A stretch of DNA of 64,000 nucleotides from Ottowia thiooxydans DSM 14619 (GTDB taxonomy: Bacteria > Pseudomonadota > Gammaproteobacteria > Burkholderiales > Burkholderiaceae_C). Location of the stretch: NCBI RefSeq assembly GCF_000422885.1, contig NZ_AUGX01000001.1, positions 435,238 to 499,237 of the forward strand. The letters are read 5' to 3'. Shown here piece after piece: positions 53,276 through 61,618 of the stretch; position 1 is the stretch's first letter, and each line of letters opens with the position of its first letter. The notes beneath the pieces are model-generated. The model was given only the letters and a program-made list of their open reading frames with translations. It was not told where the DNA came from and did not search any database. Made by a program: the position numbers and the translations under genes.

Positions 53276-54790
53276 CTACTTCGGCGCCAGCGATCTATCC
53301 GCGTACCTAAAGGGCAATAGATCCAGATCCAGCGCCGAAGGCCCGGGAACATCCGTATCAATGATGGCTTGGCAACGATCCAGAAAAGCCGCACGAAAAT
53401 GGTTCTTGGCTTTTACGCAAAGCAGCCTTGAAGCATCCAGATCTATGCCGTGGAGCGCAAAGAAACCAGGGTCATTCGCGGGGGCTACTGAGCTGGTCAC
53501 GATCACTTGAATATTTGGCCTATCTACCAATGACACCAGAGCAGTGCGCCCACAGCGGGTTTCAACGCCTGTTTCCATGGGGCCCGTGTTACGAAACACC
53601 CCATCGGTCAGGCGTTCAACGCGCACAGTGACCTCTACCGGAGGCCCAAAATCTGCGGTGAGTTTTCCGCCCAGCGCTACCTTGCACTGCGCGCCAATGC
53701 CCGCTTCATGCAAAGTTCGCACGGAATCGGCATCAGCAAAACTGGCGAACAAGCAAGGCACGGTGGTGTCTGTTTGCAGCAGAGCGGCCAACAGACCCGG
53801 GGTATCACATGCGCCCCCGGAGAGTGGGTTGTCGCCAGGGTCAGTTACCGCTACAAGGCCGCCCTTGGAGACCAAGGCTTCCAAACCTTGCCGTAAACCC
53901 TCTTCTGCGTTTGGCAATTGAACAGCAAAACGGGGCGCAAGCGCACGCACTGCTTCTTCCAGTTTCGCACTGACTGCTGCAGCGGTTTTGCCTTCTGGAT
54001 CTGCATTGAGATCCGAAACGATCACCACAGAAGACCCAGTATCTGGCGTGTCAGAGTAAGGAAAGCCTCCGAACACCAGCGCCTCAACTACCCCAGGGCC
54101 GATCTGTGCCGCAGCCAGCTCCTGCAGCTCTTTCATGGGCCCTTCGGCCGTGCGCATATTAAAGCTGGGCAGCATAGCGCGAGGTTTGACAACCGTCACG
54201 CGCGTGCGACGCCCCTGCTCCACAATGGACAACAAGCCATCCAGCACACGCTGAGCCGTCTCCAGCATATCTATGTGAGGGTAGGTCTTGTAGCCACTGG
54301 CCATATCAAGGAACGGCCCCATTCCCGGAGAAAGGTTGGCGTGCAAATCGAAGCTGGCTCCAATGGGCACGCCGGGTAGCAAAAACCTCACCGCACTCAG
54401 AATATCCATTTCCGGGGTATGCCGCGCGTTGGTGATGGAGGCACCGTGCAATGAAAGATAAACAGCATCCCACTGCCCGCCTTGTGCCAAGCCGGTGAGT
54501 ACTTCATCGTAAAACCGCGTGAAGACTTCATCATCTATGGCACCACCCGGTAGTGCAGATGCGCAGCGAAGCGCAACCACTTCCCAATCAGTGCGGGTGC
54601 GAGCAAAGCGCTCCACCGCGCCAAGCTCGGTGGCCGTATCACGGGCCACTGCCAGAGCATCGGAGCCCGTGCGCCACTCGCGGCGGTCAAAATCTTCCTG
54701 GGTGCAAGGCACCGGGCAAAAGACGTTCCCCTCATACCAGAAGCGAGCCACGGCCAGGCGCTTCTTGCGCGGCGCTGAATCAATGCTCAT
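53276..54790 (-). CDS. M81-family metallopeptidase (MlrC-like)
   Basis: A 504-residue protein of the M81/MlrC (microcystinase C) family. It opens RLAVARFWYEGNVFCPVPC; the N-terminal DUF1485-type domain has metal-binding candidates in YLSLHGASI, ASFDLHANLSP and GYKTYPHID. The C-terminal MlrC domain carries SDLNADPEGKT, TDPGDNPLSGG and FGPPVEVTVRVERLTDG. Relatives hydrolyse small amide or peptide compounds. It follows a Bug receptor gene by 13 bases on the same strand, a clear two-gene operon of uptake plus hydrolysis. Confidence 0.9.
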   Translation of the reverse strand: MSIDSAPRKKRLAVARFWYEGNVFCPVPCTQEDFDRREWRTGSDALAVARDTATELGAVERFARTRTDWEVVALRCASALPGGAIDDEVFTRFYDEVLTGLAQGGQWDAVYLSLHGASITNARHTPEMDILSAVRFLLPGVPIGASFDLHANLSPGMGPFLDMASGYKTYPHIDMLETAQRVLDGLLSIVEQGRRTRVTVVKPRAMLPSFNMRTAEGPMKELQELAAAQIGPGVVEALVFGGFPYSDTPDTGSSVVIVSDLNADPEGKTAAAVSAKLEEAVRALAPRFAVQLPNAEEGLRQGLEALVSKGGLVAVTDPGDNPLSGGACDTPGLLAALLQTDTTVPCLFASFADADSVRTLHEAGIGAQCKVALGGKLTADFGPPVEVTVRVERLTDGVFRNTGPMETGVETRCGRTALVSLVDRPNIQVIVTSSVAPANDPGFFALHGIDLDASRLLCVKAKNHFRAAFLDRCQAIIDTDVPGPSALDLDLLPFRYADRSLAPK

Positions 54791-54803
54791 GCTTTGCCCA
54801 AAG

Positions 54804-55778
54804 TTATTGCGGTTCGATCTTAGCGGCGGTGGTCAGATCCCTGTATTTGCGCTGCTCACTTTCCAGGTGGCGCCCCAGGCTATCAGGAGACCCACCAACC
54901 GGCAACGCAGAAAGTTCAGAGAGGCGTTTGCGCGTTTCAGGCTTGGCAAGCCAATTCTCCACTGCAGCATTCAGGCGATTCACCACCGGGCTAGGCGTAC
55001 CCGCCGGCGCCATCAGCACAAACCAGGAAGTCAACTCAAAGCCTGGCAAAGTGGCAGACACCGGAGCCACACCTGGGGCAGTTGGCACGGCATCCTTGGA
55101 AGTCACAGCAAATGCCACCAGTTTGCCGGAATTGATGAAAGGCAAGGCCGTTGGCAGGTTGTCTCCAGACAACTGGATCTGCCCGCCAAGCAGGTCGTTG
55201 TTAGCCTGGCTCGCGCCCTTGTAAGGAACGTGCGTGATATCCACTTGAGCGCGCTGCTTGAGCATTTCCAGCATCAGGTGCCCTGAGCTTCCCACCCCGG
55301 GTGAGCCCCAGTTCAACTTACCCGGATTCGCTTTGGCCGCCCGCACGACATCCGCCATGGTCTTGAAGCCGCTTTGAGGATTGGTGAGCAGCACATTGGG
55401 CACCTGCACCACATAGGCCACAGGCGCAAAGTCTTTCCTGGGGTCATACCCAATGCTCTTGTACACGTAGGCGTTGATGGCCTGCGTACCCGGCGTGCCC
55501 AGCAGCAGCGAATAACCATCTGGTGCAGCGCGGGCAACCTCGGCAGCACCCAGGCTACCGCCAGCGCCGGCCCTGTTCACCACAACAACCGGCTGGCCCA
55601 ACTCAGGAGCGATGCCTTCGGCTACCAGGCGCCCCAAGAGATCGGTGGTGCCGCCTGCAGCAAAAGGAACCGCGAGGCGAAGAGGCTTGTCTGGCCAAGT
55701 CTGCGCAGAAGCAACTCCCATCAAGGGCGCCATGACGACAAAGCAAGCTGCAAACGCTGCACGAAATGAAATGGACAT
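54804..55778 (-). CDS. Bug/TctC periplasmic receptor (10 of 10)
   Basis: A 324-residue binding protein. Leader FRAAFAACFVVMAPLMGVAS ends near SAQ; mature start WPDKPLRLAVPFAAGGTTD, then VNRAGAGGSLG and APDGYSLLL. ATG 55778 begins the signal peptide; an upstream in-frame ATG would add 22 residues without function. It is the first gene of the Bug-M81 operon and is divergent from the aminotransferase gene. Confidence 0.93.
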   Translation of the reverse strand: MSISFRAAFAACFVVMAPLMGVASAQTWPDKPLRLAVPFAAGGTTDLLGRLVAEGIAPELGQPVVVVNRAGAGGSLGAAEVARAAPDGYSLLLGTPGTQAINAYVYKSIGYDPRKDFAPVAYVVQVPNVLLTNPQSGFKTMADVVRAAKANPGKLNWGSPGVGSSGHLMLEMLKQRAQVDITHVPYKGASQANNDLLGGQIQLSGDNLPTALPFINSGKLVAFAVTSKDAVPTAPGVAPVSATLPGFELTSWFVLMAPAGTPSPVVNRLNAAVENWLAKPETRKRLSELSALPVGGSPDSLGRHLESEQRKYRDLTTAAKIEPQ

Positions 55779-55993
55779 TGTGTGGGTCTTTACAGGTGAT
55801 GAAGTGGATGTAAGGAGCTGAAAACCAACAATTGGCTCAGACAAAATCGAACAAATGATTTATTATTCATTTAAATCACACATTCACTTTATCCATGGCC
55901 GCAAGCCCTGTCAAGTGCAGCAACCCAAATGCTCAGCAGACTTCCGCTTTCGGCATGCCCCTCTCCAGCCTGTTTATCCAGCGCATACCGCCA

Positions 55994-57334
55994 ATGACTC
56001 ACATCGTTCACCGAAATCCACACGCCCCTTTGCCGGTAGCCGCTTCCGGCTCAGGCTGCACCATCGTCGACACCCAAGGTCGCCGCTACATTGATGCCTC
56101 TGGAGGCGCAGCCGTTTCGTGCCTGGGTCATGGGCATCCAGAAGTGCGAGCCGCCATCACAGCTCAGCTGGACGCACTGGAATACGCGCACACCAGCTTT
56201 TTCACCACCGAGGTCGCAGAAGCCTTGGCTGAAACCTTGGCCGCACGCAGCCCCGCTGGCTTAGGCCACGCCTACTTCGTTTCAAGTGGATCAGAAGCCG
56301 TAGAAACCGCTTTGAAAATGGCACGCCAATACCACGTGGACCGTGGTGAACCCGAGCGCCGCCGTTTCGTTTCACGCCGCCAGAGCTACCACGGCAATAC
56401 CCTGGCCGCCCTCTCCATAGGCGGCAATATGGCTCGCCGCGCGCTCTACCAACCCCTGCTGATGGAGAGCCATCATGTGTCTCCTTGCTTTCCTTTCCGC
56501 TATCGCGAGCCAGGCGAAACAGACGACTGCTATGGAACCCGCCTGGCTGCCGAGTTGAACGAAACCATTGTCAACCTGGGCGCCAATACCGTGGCGGCCT
56601 TTGTGGCGGAAACCGTGGTCGGGGCCACCGCAGGCACAGTCGCTCCCGTACCTGGGTACTTCCGCAAGATTCGGGAAGTGTGTGATCGGCACGGTGTACT
56701 GCTCATTCTGGATGAAGTCATGTCTGGCGTAGGCCGCACGGGCACTTACCACGCGTTCGAACAGGAAGACGTGGTGCCAGATATCGTCACCCTGGCCAAA
56801 GGGCTTGGCAGCGGCTATCAGCCCATAGGCGCGGTGCTGGCACATCGCAAGGTAGTGGATGTGCTGCACCACGGAGCCGGTGCCTTCCAACACGGCCACA
56901 CTTATGTGGGCCACCCCGTGGCGTGCGCCGCGGCGCTGGCGGTTCAGCGCATCATCCAGCGCGATGGCCTGGTAGAACGGGTTGCCGCGCTCGGGCCACG
57001 GTTCGAAAAAATGTTGCGCGACTCCCTGGGAGATCATCCACATGTGGGCGACATCCGTGGGCGAGGCCTGTTCTGGTCCGTTGAGCTGGTGGCAGACCGC
57101 GCAAGCAACCAAGCCTTTAACCCCGCCCTGAAACTGAACGCACGCATCAAGGCCGCTGCCGAACGCCAGGGCCTGCTGTGCTACCCGGGTGGAGGTACGA
57201 TTGATGGAGCTTCCGGCGATCACATCTTGCTCGCGCCGCCCTACATCGTCACGGAGTCTGAACTGGAATCCATAGCGGGGTTGCTGCGGCAATCTGTTGA
57301 TACTGCCTTGCAAGAGGTTCGGGCAACAAGCTGA
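55994..57334 (+). CDS. Class III PLP-dependent aminotransferase
   Basis: A 446-residue omega-aminotransferase family enzyme. SSGSEAVETALKMARQY (phosphate cup), SRRQSYHGNTLAALS, ILDEVMSGVGRTG with Asp240 holding the pyridine nitrogen, and LAKGLGSGYQPIGAVL with Lys269 forming the aldimine are intact. Start uncertain: in-frame ATG codons at 55895 and 55955 give longer N-termini and none has a good ribosome site. It lies divergent from the Bug-M81 operon and before an RpiR regulator, suggesting that an amine released by the M81 enzyme is transaminated. Confidence 0.9.
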   Translation: MTHIVHRNPHAPLPVAASGSGCTIVDTQGRRYIDASGGAAVSCLGHGHPEVRAAITAQLDALEYAHTSFFTTEVAEALAETLAARSPAGLGHAYFVSSGSEAVETALKMARQYHVDRGEPERRRFVSRRQSYHGNTLAALSIGGNMARRALYQPLLMESHHVSPCFPFRYREPGETDDCYGTRLAAELNETIVNLGANTVAAFVAETVVGATAGTVAPVPGYFRKIREVCDRHGVLLILDEVMSGVGRTGTYHAFEQEDVVPDIVTLAKGLGSGYQPIGAVLAHRKVVDVLHHGAGAFQHGHTYVGHPVACAAALAVQRIIQRDGLVERVAALGPRFEKMLRDSLGDHPHVGDIRGRGLFWSVELVADRASNQAFNPALKLNARIKAAAERQGLLCYPGGGTIDGASGDHILLAPPYIVTESELESIAGLLRQSVDTALQEVRATS

Positions 57335-57376
57335 TCTCCCATGCAAAGCCATCGCATGCGTGACAATGCGGGCCTC

Positions 57377-57400
57377 TTAGTGTCGTAAATTGGGAGTTTT
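57377..57400 (+). repeat. Solo terminus matching the 34501 element
   Basis: TTAGTGTCGTAAATTGGGAG and the next four bases match the left end of the 34501-34666 element with about four differences. It directly abuts the RpiR start codon, so the GGGAG in it serves as ribosome-binding sequence. Confidence 0.5.
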
Positions 57401-58279
57401 ATGGACAAGCGCACGCTCGATCGGCGCATCGCGCAGCAATTTCCCGCACTAACGCCCAAGCTGCAATTGGCAGCCCGTTATGTCCTGGATCACCCGCGCG
57501 ATGTGGCCATGCAATCCATGCGTGCCTTGGCTCAAGAAGCGGGGGTACAAGCAGGTGTCATGCTGCGCCTGGCACGCGAGCTGGGCTTTGAAAGCTATGA
57601 AGATTTCCGCACGATTTATAGAGCCTGGCTAGGGCAAGGCTCAGATACGTTTTCTGCCCGCGCCAGCGCTTTACAGCAGCGTGGAGCGCAGAACGCAGAT
57701 GCTCGCCTCTTGGCAGACATGCTGCAATCAGAAACGCAGAACCTGGCTCAAACCTTGGCGCCCGAAACAGTAGAGCGCTATGCAGCAGCCCAAAAGCTAC
57801 TTGCACAAGCTCGCCACATCTACGTAGTGGGCCTACGCAGCCTGTTTCCCGCCGCATACTATTTCAGCTATGCATGCGGCATGTTCCGCCAAGACACCAC
57901 CTTGCTCACCAGCACCGGCGGCGTCTTTACCGATGCGCTCCGCAAGGTGAGCGCAGACGACGCCATGGTGGTCTTCAGCGCCGCCCCCTACGCCCGAGAC
58001 ACCGTGGCTGCAGTCGAGTTTGCACACGAGCGCGGCGCACGCATCGTGGCTGTGACTGACAGCACCGTTTCCCCCATCGCCGGACCAGCCCACGCCCTGC
58101 TGCTGTTCGCCAACGCGTCTCCATCCTTGTTCCCATCAGTAGTGCCCGCACTCTCCGTGGCACAAACCCTGGTGGCCATGCTGGTCCAAAGCGGCGGACA
58201 AGCCAGCCTGGATGAAATCGACAACAGTGAAGCCCAGCTACGCCGCTTCGACGTCTACGCGCGAACTAGCCGGGGTTGA
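57401..58279 (+). CDS. RpiR-family transcriptional regulator
   Basis: A 292-residue regulator. N-terminal RpiR helix-turn-helix (LTPKLQLAARYVLDHP, MQSMRALAQEAGVQAGVMLR, LGFESYEDFR). C-terminal SIS domain (about 135-270) with IYVVGLRSLFPAAYYFSY, VFSAAPYARDTVAAVEFAHE and RIVAVTDSTVSPIAGPAHAL, which senses a phosphosugar or related metabolite. It follows the aminotransferase gene by 66 bases in the same direction. It probably controls the aminotransferase and the divergent Bug-M81 operon. Confidence 0.9.
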   Translation: MDKRTLDRRIAQQFPALTPKLQLAARYVLDHPRDVAMQSMRALAQEAGVQAGVMLRLARELGFESYEDFRTIYRAWLGQGSDTFSARASALQQRGAQNADARLLADMLQSETQNLAQTLAPETVERYAAAQKLLAQARHIYVVGLRSLFPAAYYFSYACGMFRQDTTLLTSTGGVFTDALRKVSADDAMVVFSAAPYARDTVAAVEFAHERGARIVAVTDSTVSPIAGPAHALLLFANASPSLFPSVVPALSVAQTLVAMLVQSGGQASLDEIDNSEAQLRRFDVYARTSRG

Positions 58280-58322
58280 GGTGCTTGCGAGGGCCGCGGT
58301 CAATGTCGTTGGAACAAAATAA

Positions 58323-58382
58323 CCGTTCGGGCTGAGCTTGTCGAAGCCTTGCGCAACGCTTCGACAAGCTCAGCCCGAACGG
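58323..58382. repeat. Perfect 24-base-arm palindrome
   Basis: CCGTTCGGGCTGAGCTTGTC and the next four bases (58323-58346) pair perfectly with 58359-58382 around a 12-base loop. It lies between the convergent RpiR and MocA-like genes and could terminate both transcripts. A degenerate copy is at 32303-32357. This is a dispersed repeat family common in beta- and alphaproteobacteria. Confidence 0.8.
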
Positions 58383-58429
58383 CGGTAGGTTAGTTGTGAC
58401 AAGCTGCGAAAACGTCAACGCCAGCCAAT

Positions 58430-59110
58430 TTATCCCGACGCAGCAACACCCGCATCCAACCCAGCAGGCCACTCCAAAGCAATACCGTAGCGCTCAGCAA
58501 GCGCAGCACGGTCAGCCTCCGTATCAATGTCCAGCGTATGGCGCGCATGATCAACCGGAAGCATCTGCACCTGAGCCGAATGCGCTTTTCGCCAATCACG
58601 CAAACCCGCACCACCACTCATCGCCACAACGGCATCGCGCACCCCCGCCCCAAAAACCACCGGATGCCCCGGCTCCCCTTCGAAGCTGGGCACCACCAGT
58701 TCAACCTCAGGCCCCCTGCCTTCCCACCCAGCCAGCACCGCCCTCATATCTGCGGCTTCCACCAAAGGCTGATCCGCCAGCGTAACGAGCACTGCATCAA
58801 GCTCGGGTGAAAGCGCCGCCAACCCCACTCGCAATGAAGAGCCCGGCCCATCGTCTGGCAGCGGGTTAAGAGCCCAGCGCAGATCCAGTGAATCACCAAA
58901 CTGTGATTGAAGCGCCACCAAAACGGGCTCAATACACACCGAGTGATGGCCCAGCACCACCACAGCGTGAGACACCCCTATTTGCGCCAGCGCGCGCAAC
59001 TGCCTTTCAATCAAAGGCACGCTATCACGCAAAAGCAAAGACTTGGGCCGCCCTCCCATGCGCCGCCCTGCCCCTGCGGCCATGATGATGGCGCCAATCT
59101 TCCCAGGCAT
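58430..59110 (-). CDS. MocA-like molybdenum cofactor nucleotidyltransferase
   Basis: A 226-residue MobA-like NTP-transferase. MPGKIGAIIMAAGAGRRMGG then RPKSLL is the nucleotide-binding signature; DGPGSSLRVGL and LVTLADQPLVEAADM are typical of the MocA/NicB group, which attaches CMP to molybdopterin for xanthine-dehydrogenase-type enzymes. The start at 59110 lies 2 bases from the XdhC stop on the same strand, so the two are coupled. No molybdenum hydroxylase gene is in the window. Confidence 0.85.
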   Translation of the reverse strand: MPGKIGAIIMAAGAGRRMGGRPKSLLLRDSVPLIERQLRALAQIGVSHAVVVLGHHSVCIEPVLVALQSQFGDSLDLRWALNPLPDDGPGSSLRVGLAALSPELDAVLVTLADQPLVEAADMRAVLAGWEGRGPEVELVVPSFEGEPGHPVVFGAGVRDAVVAMSGGAGLRDWRKAHSAQVQMLPVDHARHTLDIDTEADRAALAERYGIALEWPAGLDAGVAASG

Positions 59111-59112
59111 GC

Positions 59113-60180
59113 TCAAGGAATGAAACACGCCGCCTGATCACCCGCCTGGGCAAGCTCAGCGTTCTGCATGTTCTGCGCGTTCTTCACATGCGCCACATCC
59201 AGATCACGCGGCAGCGTGACCCCGTTCTTCACCGCCAACACCTCAGACATGATGCTCACCGCAATCTCGGGTGGCGTCTTGCTGCCGATAAAAATGCCCA
59301 CCGGCCCGCGCAGCTTTTCCAGGCTTTCCTCGGTTTGATCCAGATGTTCAATCATCCGCTGGTGGCGAGCTTCGTTATTCCGGCGGCTACCAATGGCGCC
59401 AATGTAGAACGCCTCACTTTTAAGCGCTTCGAGCAACGCCAGATCATCCAGCTTGGGGTCATGAGTCAAGGCAATGATGCAGCTGCGGCGATCAGGCTTG
59501 AAATCAATCACGGTGTCATCAGGCATGGTGCTCAGTACACGAGCACCCGTCACACTCCATGCGCCCCGGTATTCTTCTCGCGGGTCGCACACAGTCACGG
59601 CAAAGCCGCAAAACAGCGCCATCGTGGCCAAATACTCCCCCAATTGCCCAGCGCCAATGAGGAGCATGCGGTATTCAGGCCCAAACGTATTCACGAGCTG
59701 CGTGGGGCTCACGCTCAACTCCGCAGGTGCCTTGGCCGCTTGGAGCGTGACCGAACCATCAGCCAGATCCACACTGCGATGCGTGAGCCGCCCCGCCTCC
59801 AGAGCGCTCACCAGCTCCGAGAGAATGGCTGCATCCGGATCAAACTCCAGCAGCAGCTCCAGCGTGCCACCACACGGCAATCCAAAGCGGTGGGCTTCAT
59901 CCGCTGAAACCCCGTATTTGACGAACTGCGGCGCGCCATCTGTGCAAGCCGTAAGCGCATCAGCCGCTGCAGACTGCGTGTAGCGAGCGATCAAGTCGTC
60001 TTCAATGCAGCCCCCAGATACCGAGCCCACCACCGCACCACTTTCAGCCAGCCCCATGATGGAGCCAATGGGCCGAGGTGAAGCACCCCAGGTCCGCACC
60101 ACAGTAGCCATAAGCGCACGCTTGCCTGCGAGACGCCAGTCACGCAAGGCCCGTAAGACAGTCACATCGAGGTTTTCCAT
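59113..60180 (-). CDS. xdhC: XdhC/CoxI-family molybdenum-enzyme maturation factor
   Basis: A 355-residue protein. The XdhC_CoxI domain at the N-terminus reads MATVVRTWGASPRPIGSIMG and VVGSVSGGCIEDDLIARYTQ; the C-terminal Rossmann domain reads RMLLIGAGQLGEYLATMALF, then YIGAIGSRRNNEARHQRM. These proteins bind and protect molybdenum cofactor and help insert it, with sulfuration, into xanthine-dehydrogenase-like enzymes. AAGGAAG ribosome site upstream. It is coupled to the MocA-like gene. Confidence 0.9.
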   Translation of the reverse strand: MENLDVTVLRALRDWRLAGKRALMATVVRTWGASPRPIGSIMGLAESGAVVGSVSGGCIEDDLIARYTQSAAADALTACTDGAPQFVKYGVSADEAHRFGLPCGGTLELLLEFDPDAAILSELVSALEAGRLTHRSVDLADGSVTLQAAKAPAELSVSPTQLVNTFGPEYRMLLIGAGQLGEYLATMALFCGFAVTVCDPREEYRGAWSVTGARVLSTMPDDTVIDFKPDRRSCIIALTHDPKLDDLALLEALKSEAFYIGAIGSRRNNEARHQRMIEHLDQTEESLEKLRGPVGIFIGSKTPPEIAVSIMSEVLAVKNGVTLPRDLDVAHVKNAQNMQNAELAQAGDQAACFIP

Positions 60181-60458
60181 TACCAGCTTCCTTTTGAAGC
60201 TCTCCTATCCGAAACGGCTGAACAGCCACTAGCCTACCCTGGACTGAGTCCTCCCCAGCGATGTAGGCATTTCCTGTCGGCAATCCTACCCGTGAACCAT
60301 CTTCCGCACCTGCTGTCGGACATCAGTTGAAACCAATGCATGACCTAGGCACGCGCCAACACGAGCTTGCTTCCTGCGTTCCGCTCGCACGCCAACTTCT
60401 CCGCACCAGGGTCTGCCAGCATAAAGTGGGCACAGCAGAACTTACCAATGCCACTGGG

Positions 60459-61194
60459 CTACGCAAGGCGTCCAGTAGACAGAGCACTTGACCAGTCTGG
60501 ACGCCCGCGAGCCAAAGCCAGGGCTGCCATTGCTCGGTGAGCATATGGCACCGAGAAAAGCGTGGAAATCCAGACACCTTCCTGTCGTTCGACGATGGCG
60601 TAGCGCGCGTCCGGCGACCCTGTCTCAACGACATGCGGATAAGGATGGATATCGTCATAACCCGGCAGCCCGACACTGCCCGGATTGAATTAGTTGCCCG
60701 CTAGACGCCCGAACCACGCGTGGCACATGCGTGTGCCCGCACGCTATCAGTTCCGCGTTGACCTCCCCGAGGCGGGCATCGATTTCCGGCATTGTGGCCG
60801 CACGAAAGCGTTCAGGCTCCACTGTTTCCAGAAAGTACTCAAAATCACTGGTCGGGGTTCCGTGACAAAGCACGACCTCTGGACTGAACCGAAGACAAGG
60901 CCTGAGCGAAGCCAGCCACTCAAACTCCTTAGCGCCGAGCCGGGAATGTGCATATTCATCTGACGCACCGCGCTGACCAGAAGCGAGCGTAAGAAGCTGG
61001 CGCTCGTGATTTCCAGCGAGATGAACCCAATCCTGGCCCATCAAAAATTGGGCGGTCTCGAGAGGCATCAACGGCCCAGATAGGCTGTCGCCCAGATTGA
61101 CCACGAAATCGACGCCCCGACGGCCGATGTCCTTCACGACGGCCTCGAGCGCAGGAAGGTTTCCATGAATGTCCGAGACAATGGCAATGCGCAT
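60459..61194 (-). pseudogene. Frameshifted metallophosphoesterase (YfcE-like)
   Basis: The intact frame from 61194 encodes the metallophosphoesterase core: IVSDIHGNLPAL, NLGDSLSGP, LAGNHERQ, CHGTPTSDFEYF and CGHTHVPRVVRA, then stops at 60655 after 179 residues. In the next frame, from about 60687, the missing C-terminus is readable: NPGSVGLPGYDDIHPYPHVV, then SPDARYAIVERQEGVW, to a stop at 60459. A two-base loss (or one-base gain) at about 60687, where a single base replaces the expected codon between Ile and Asn, separates the halves. The truncated product lacks the final strand of the active-site core. A sequencing error is the main alternative. Confidence 0.85.
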
Positions 61195-61383
61195 TCACTG
61201 GCCTTGAACGTTGTGGCTGTAAGTTGATGAACTCAATAATAGACTGCCACGCGTCGTGTCGTGGCGTGCAAGTTTGCTTAGCGCCCCCCGCGTAAAACGT
61301 CGCTAATGAGAGACAAGCAAGACCAAGAACTGGAATCGCCGAAAGCTCTACAGAGAACTAGCCTAGGGGATAAATTTACAGGC

Positions 61384-61389
61384 TATAAT
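61384..61389 (+). promoter_or_regulatory. -10 box of tRNA-Pro
   Basis: A perfect TATAAT lies 12 bases upstream of the tRNA 5' end. No good -35 hexamer is seen at 17 bases spacing. The placement is what a stable-RNA promoter requires. Confidence 0.7.
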
Positions 61390-61400
61390 CTGCGGCTTGT

Positions 61401-61477
61401 CGGCGTGTAGCGCAGCCTGGTAGCGCACTTGCATGGGGTGCAAGGGGTCGCGAGTTCGAATCCCGCCACGCCGACCA
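61401..61477 (+). tRNA. tRNA-Pro (GGG anticodon)
   Basis: A 77-base cloverleaf. Acceptor CGGCGTG pairs with CACGCCG, followed by discriminator A and an encoded CCA. D-arm GCGC-AGCCTGGTA-GCGC, anticodon stem CTTGC/GCAAG with loop ATGGGGT (anticodon GGG, reading CCC and CCU), and T-arm GCGAGTTCGAATCCCGC are intact. It has its own promoter and terminator. Confidence 0.97.
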
Positions 61478-61488
61478 TTTATATCAAG

Positions 61489-61525
61489 GACTTAGCTTCG
61501 AAAGGGGCTAAGTCTTTTTTCTTTT
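61489..61525 (+). terminator. Intrinsic terminator after tRNA-Pro
   Basis: GACTTAGC (61489-61496) pairs with GCTAAGTC (61507-61514), followed directly by TTTTTTCTTTT. It ends the tRNA transcript 12 bases after CCA. Confidence 0.85.
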
Positions 61526-61618
61526 GTCTGTTGCAGCGATACCCCGCGGGGAAAGTGGCAATGGCGTGAGGATCACGCGCAGCTTGCAGGCGATCTGTGT
61601 TGACCACGAGGTTAGAAC

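Noticed and set aside
56372-57352. A 326-codon minus-strand frame opposite the aminotransferase gene
   Set aside because: The plus-strand aminotransferase has all PLP motifs; the antisense frame has no recognisable family or ribosome site.
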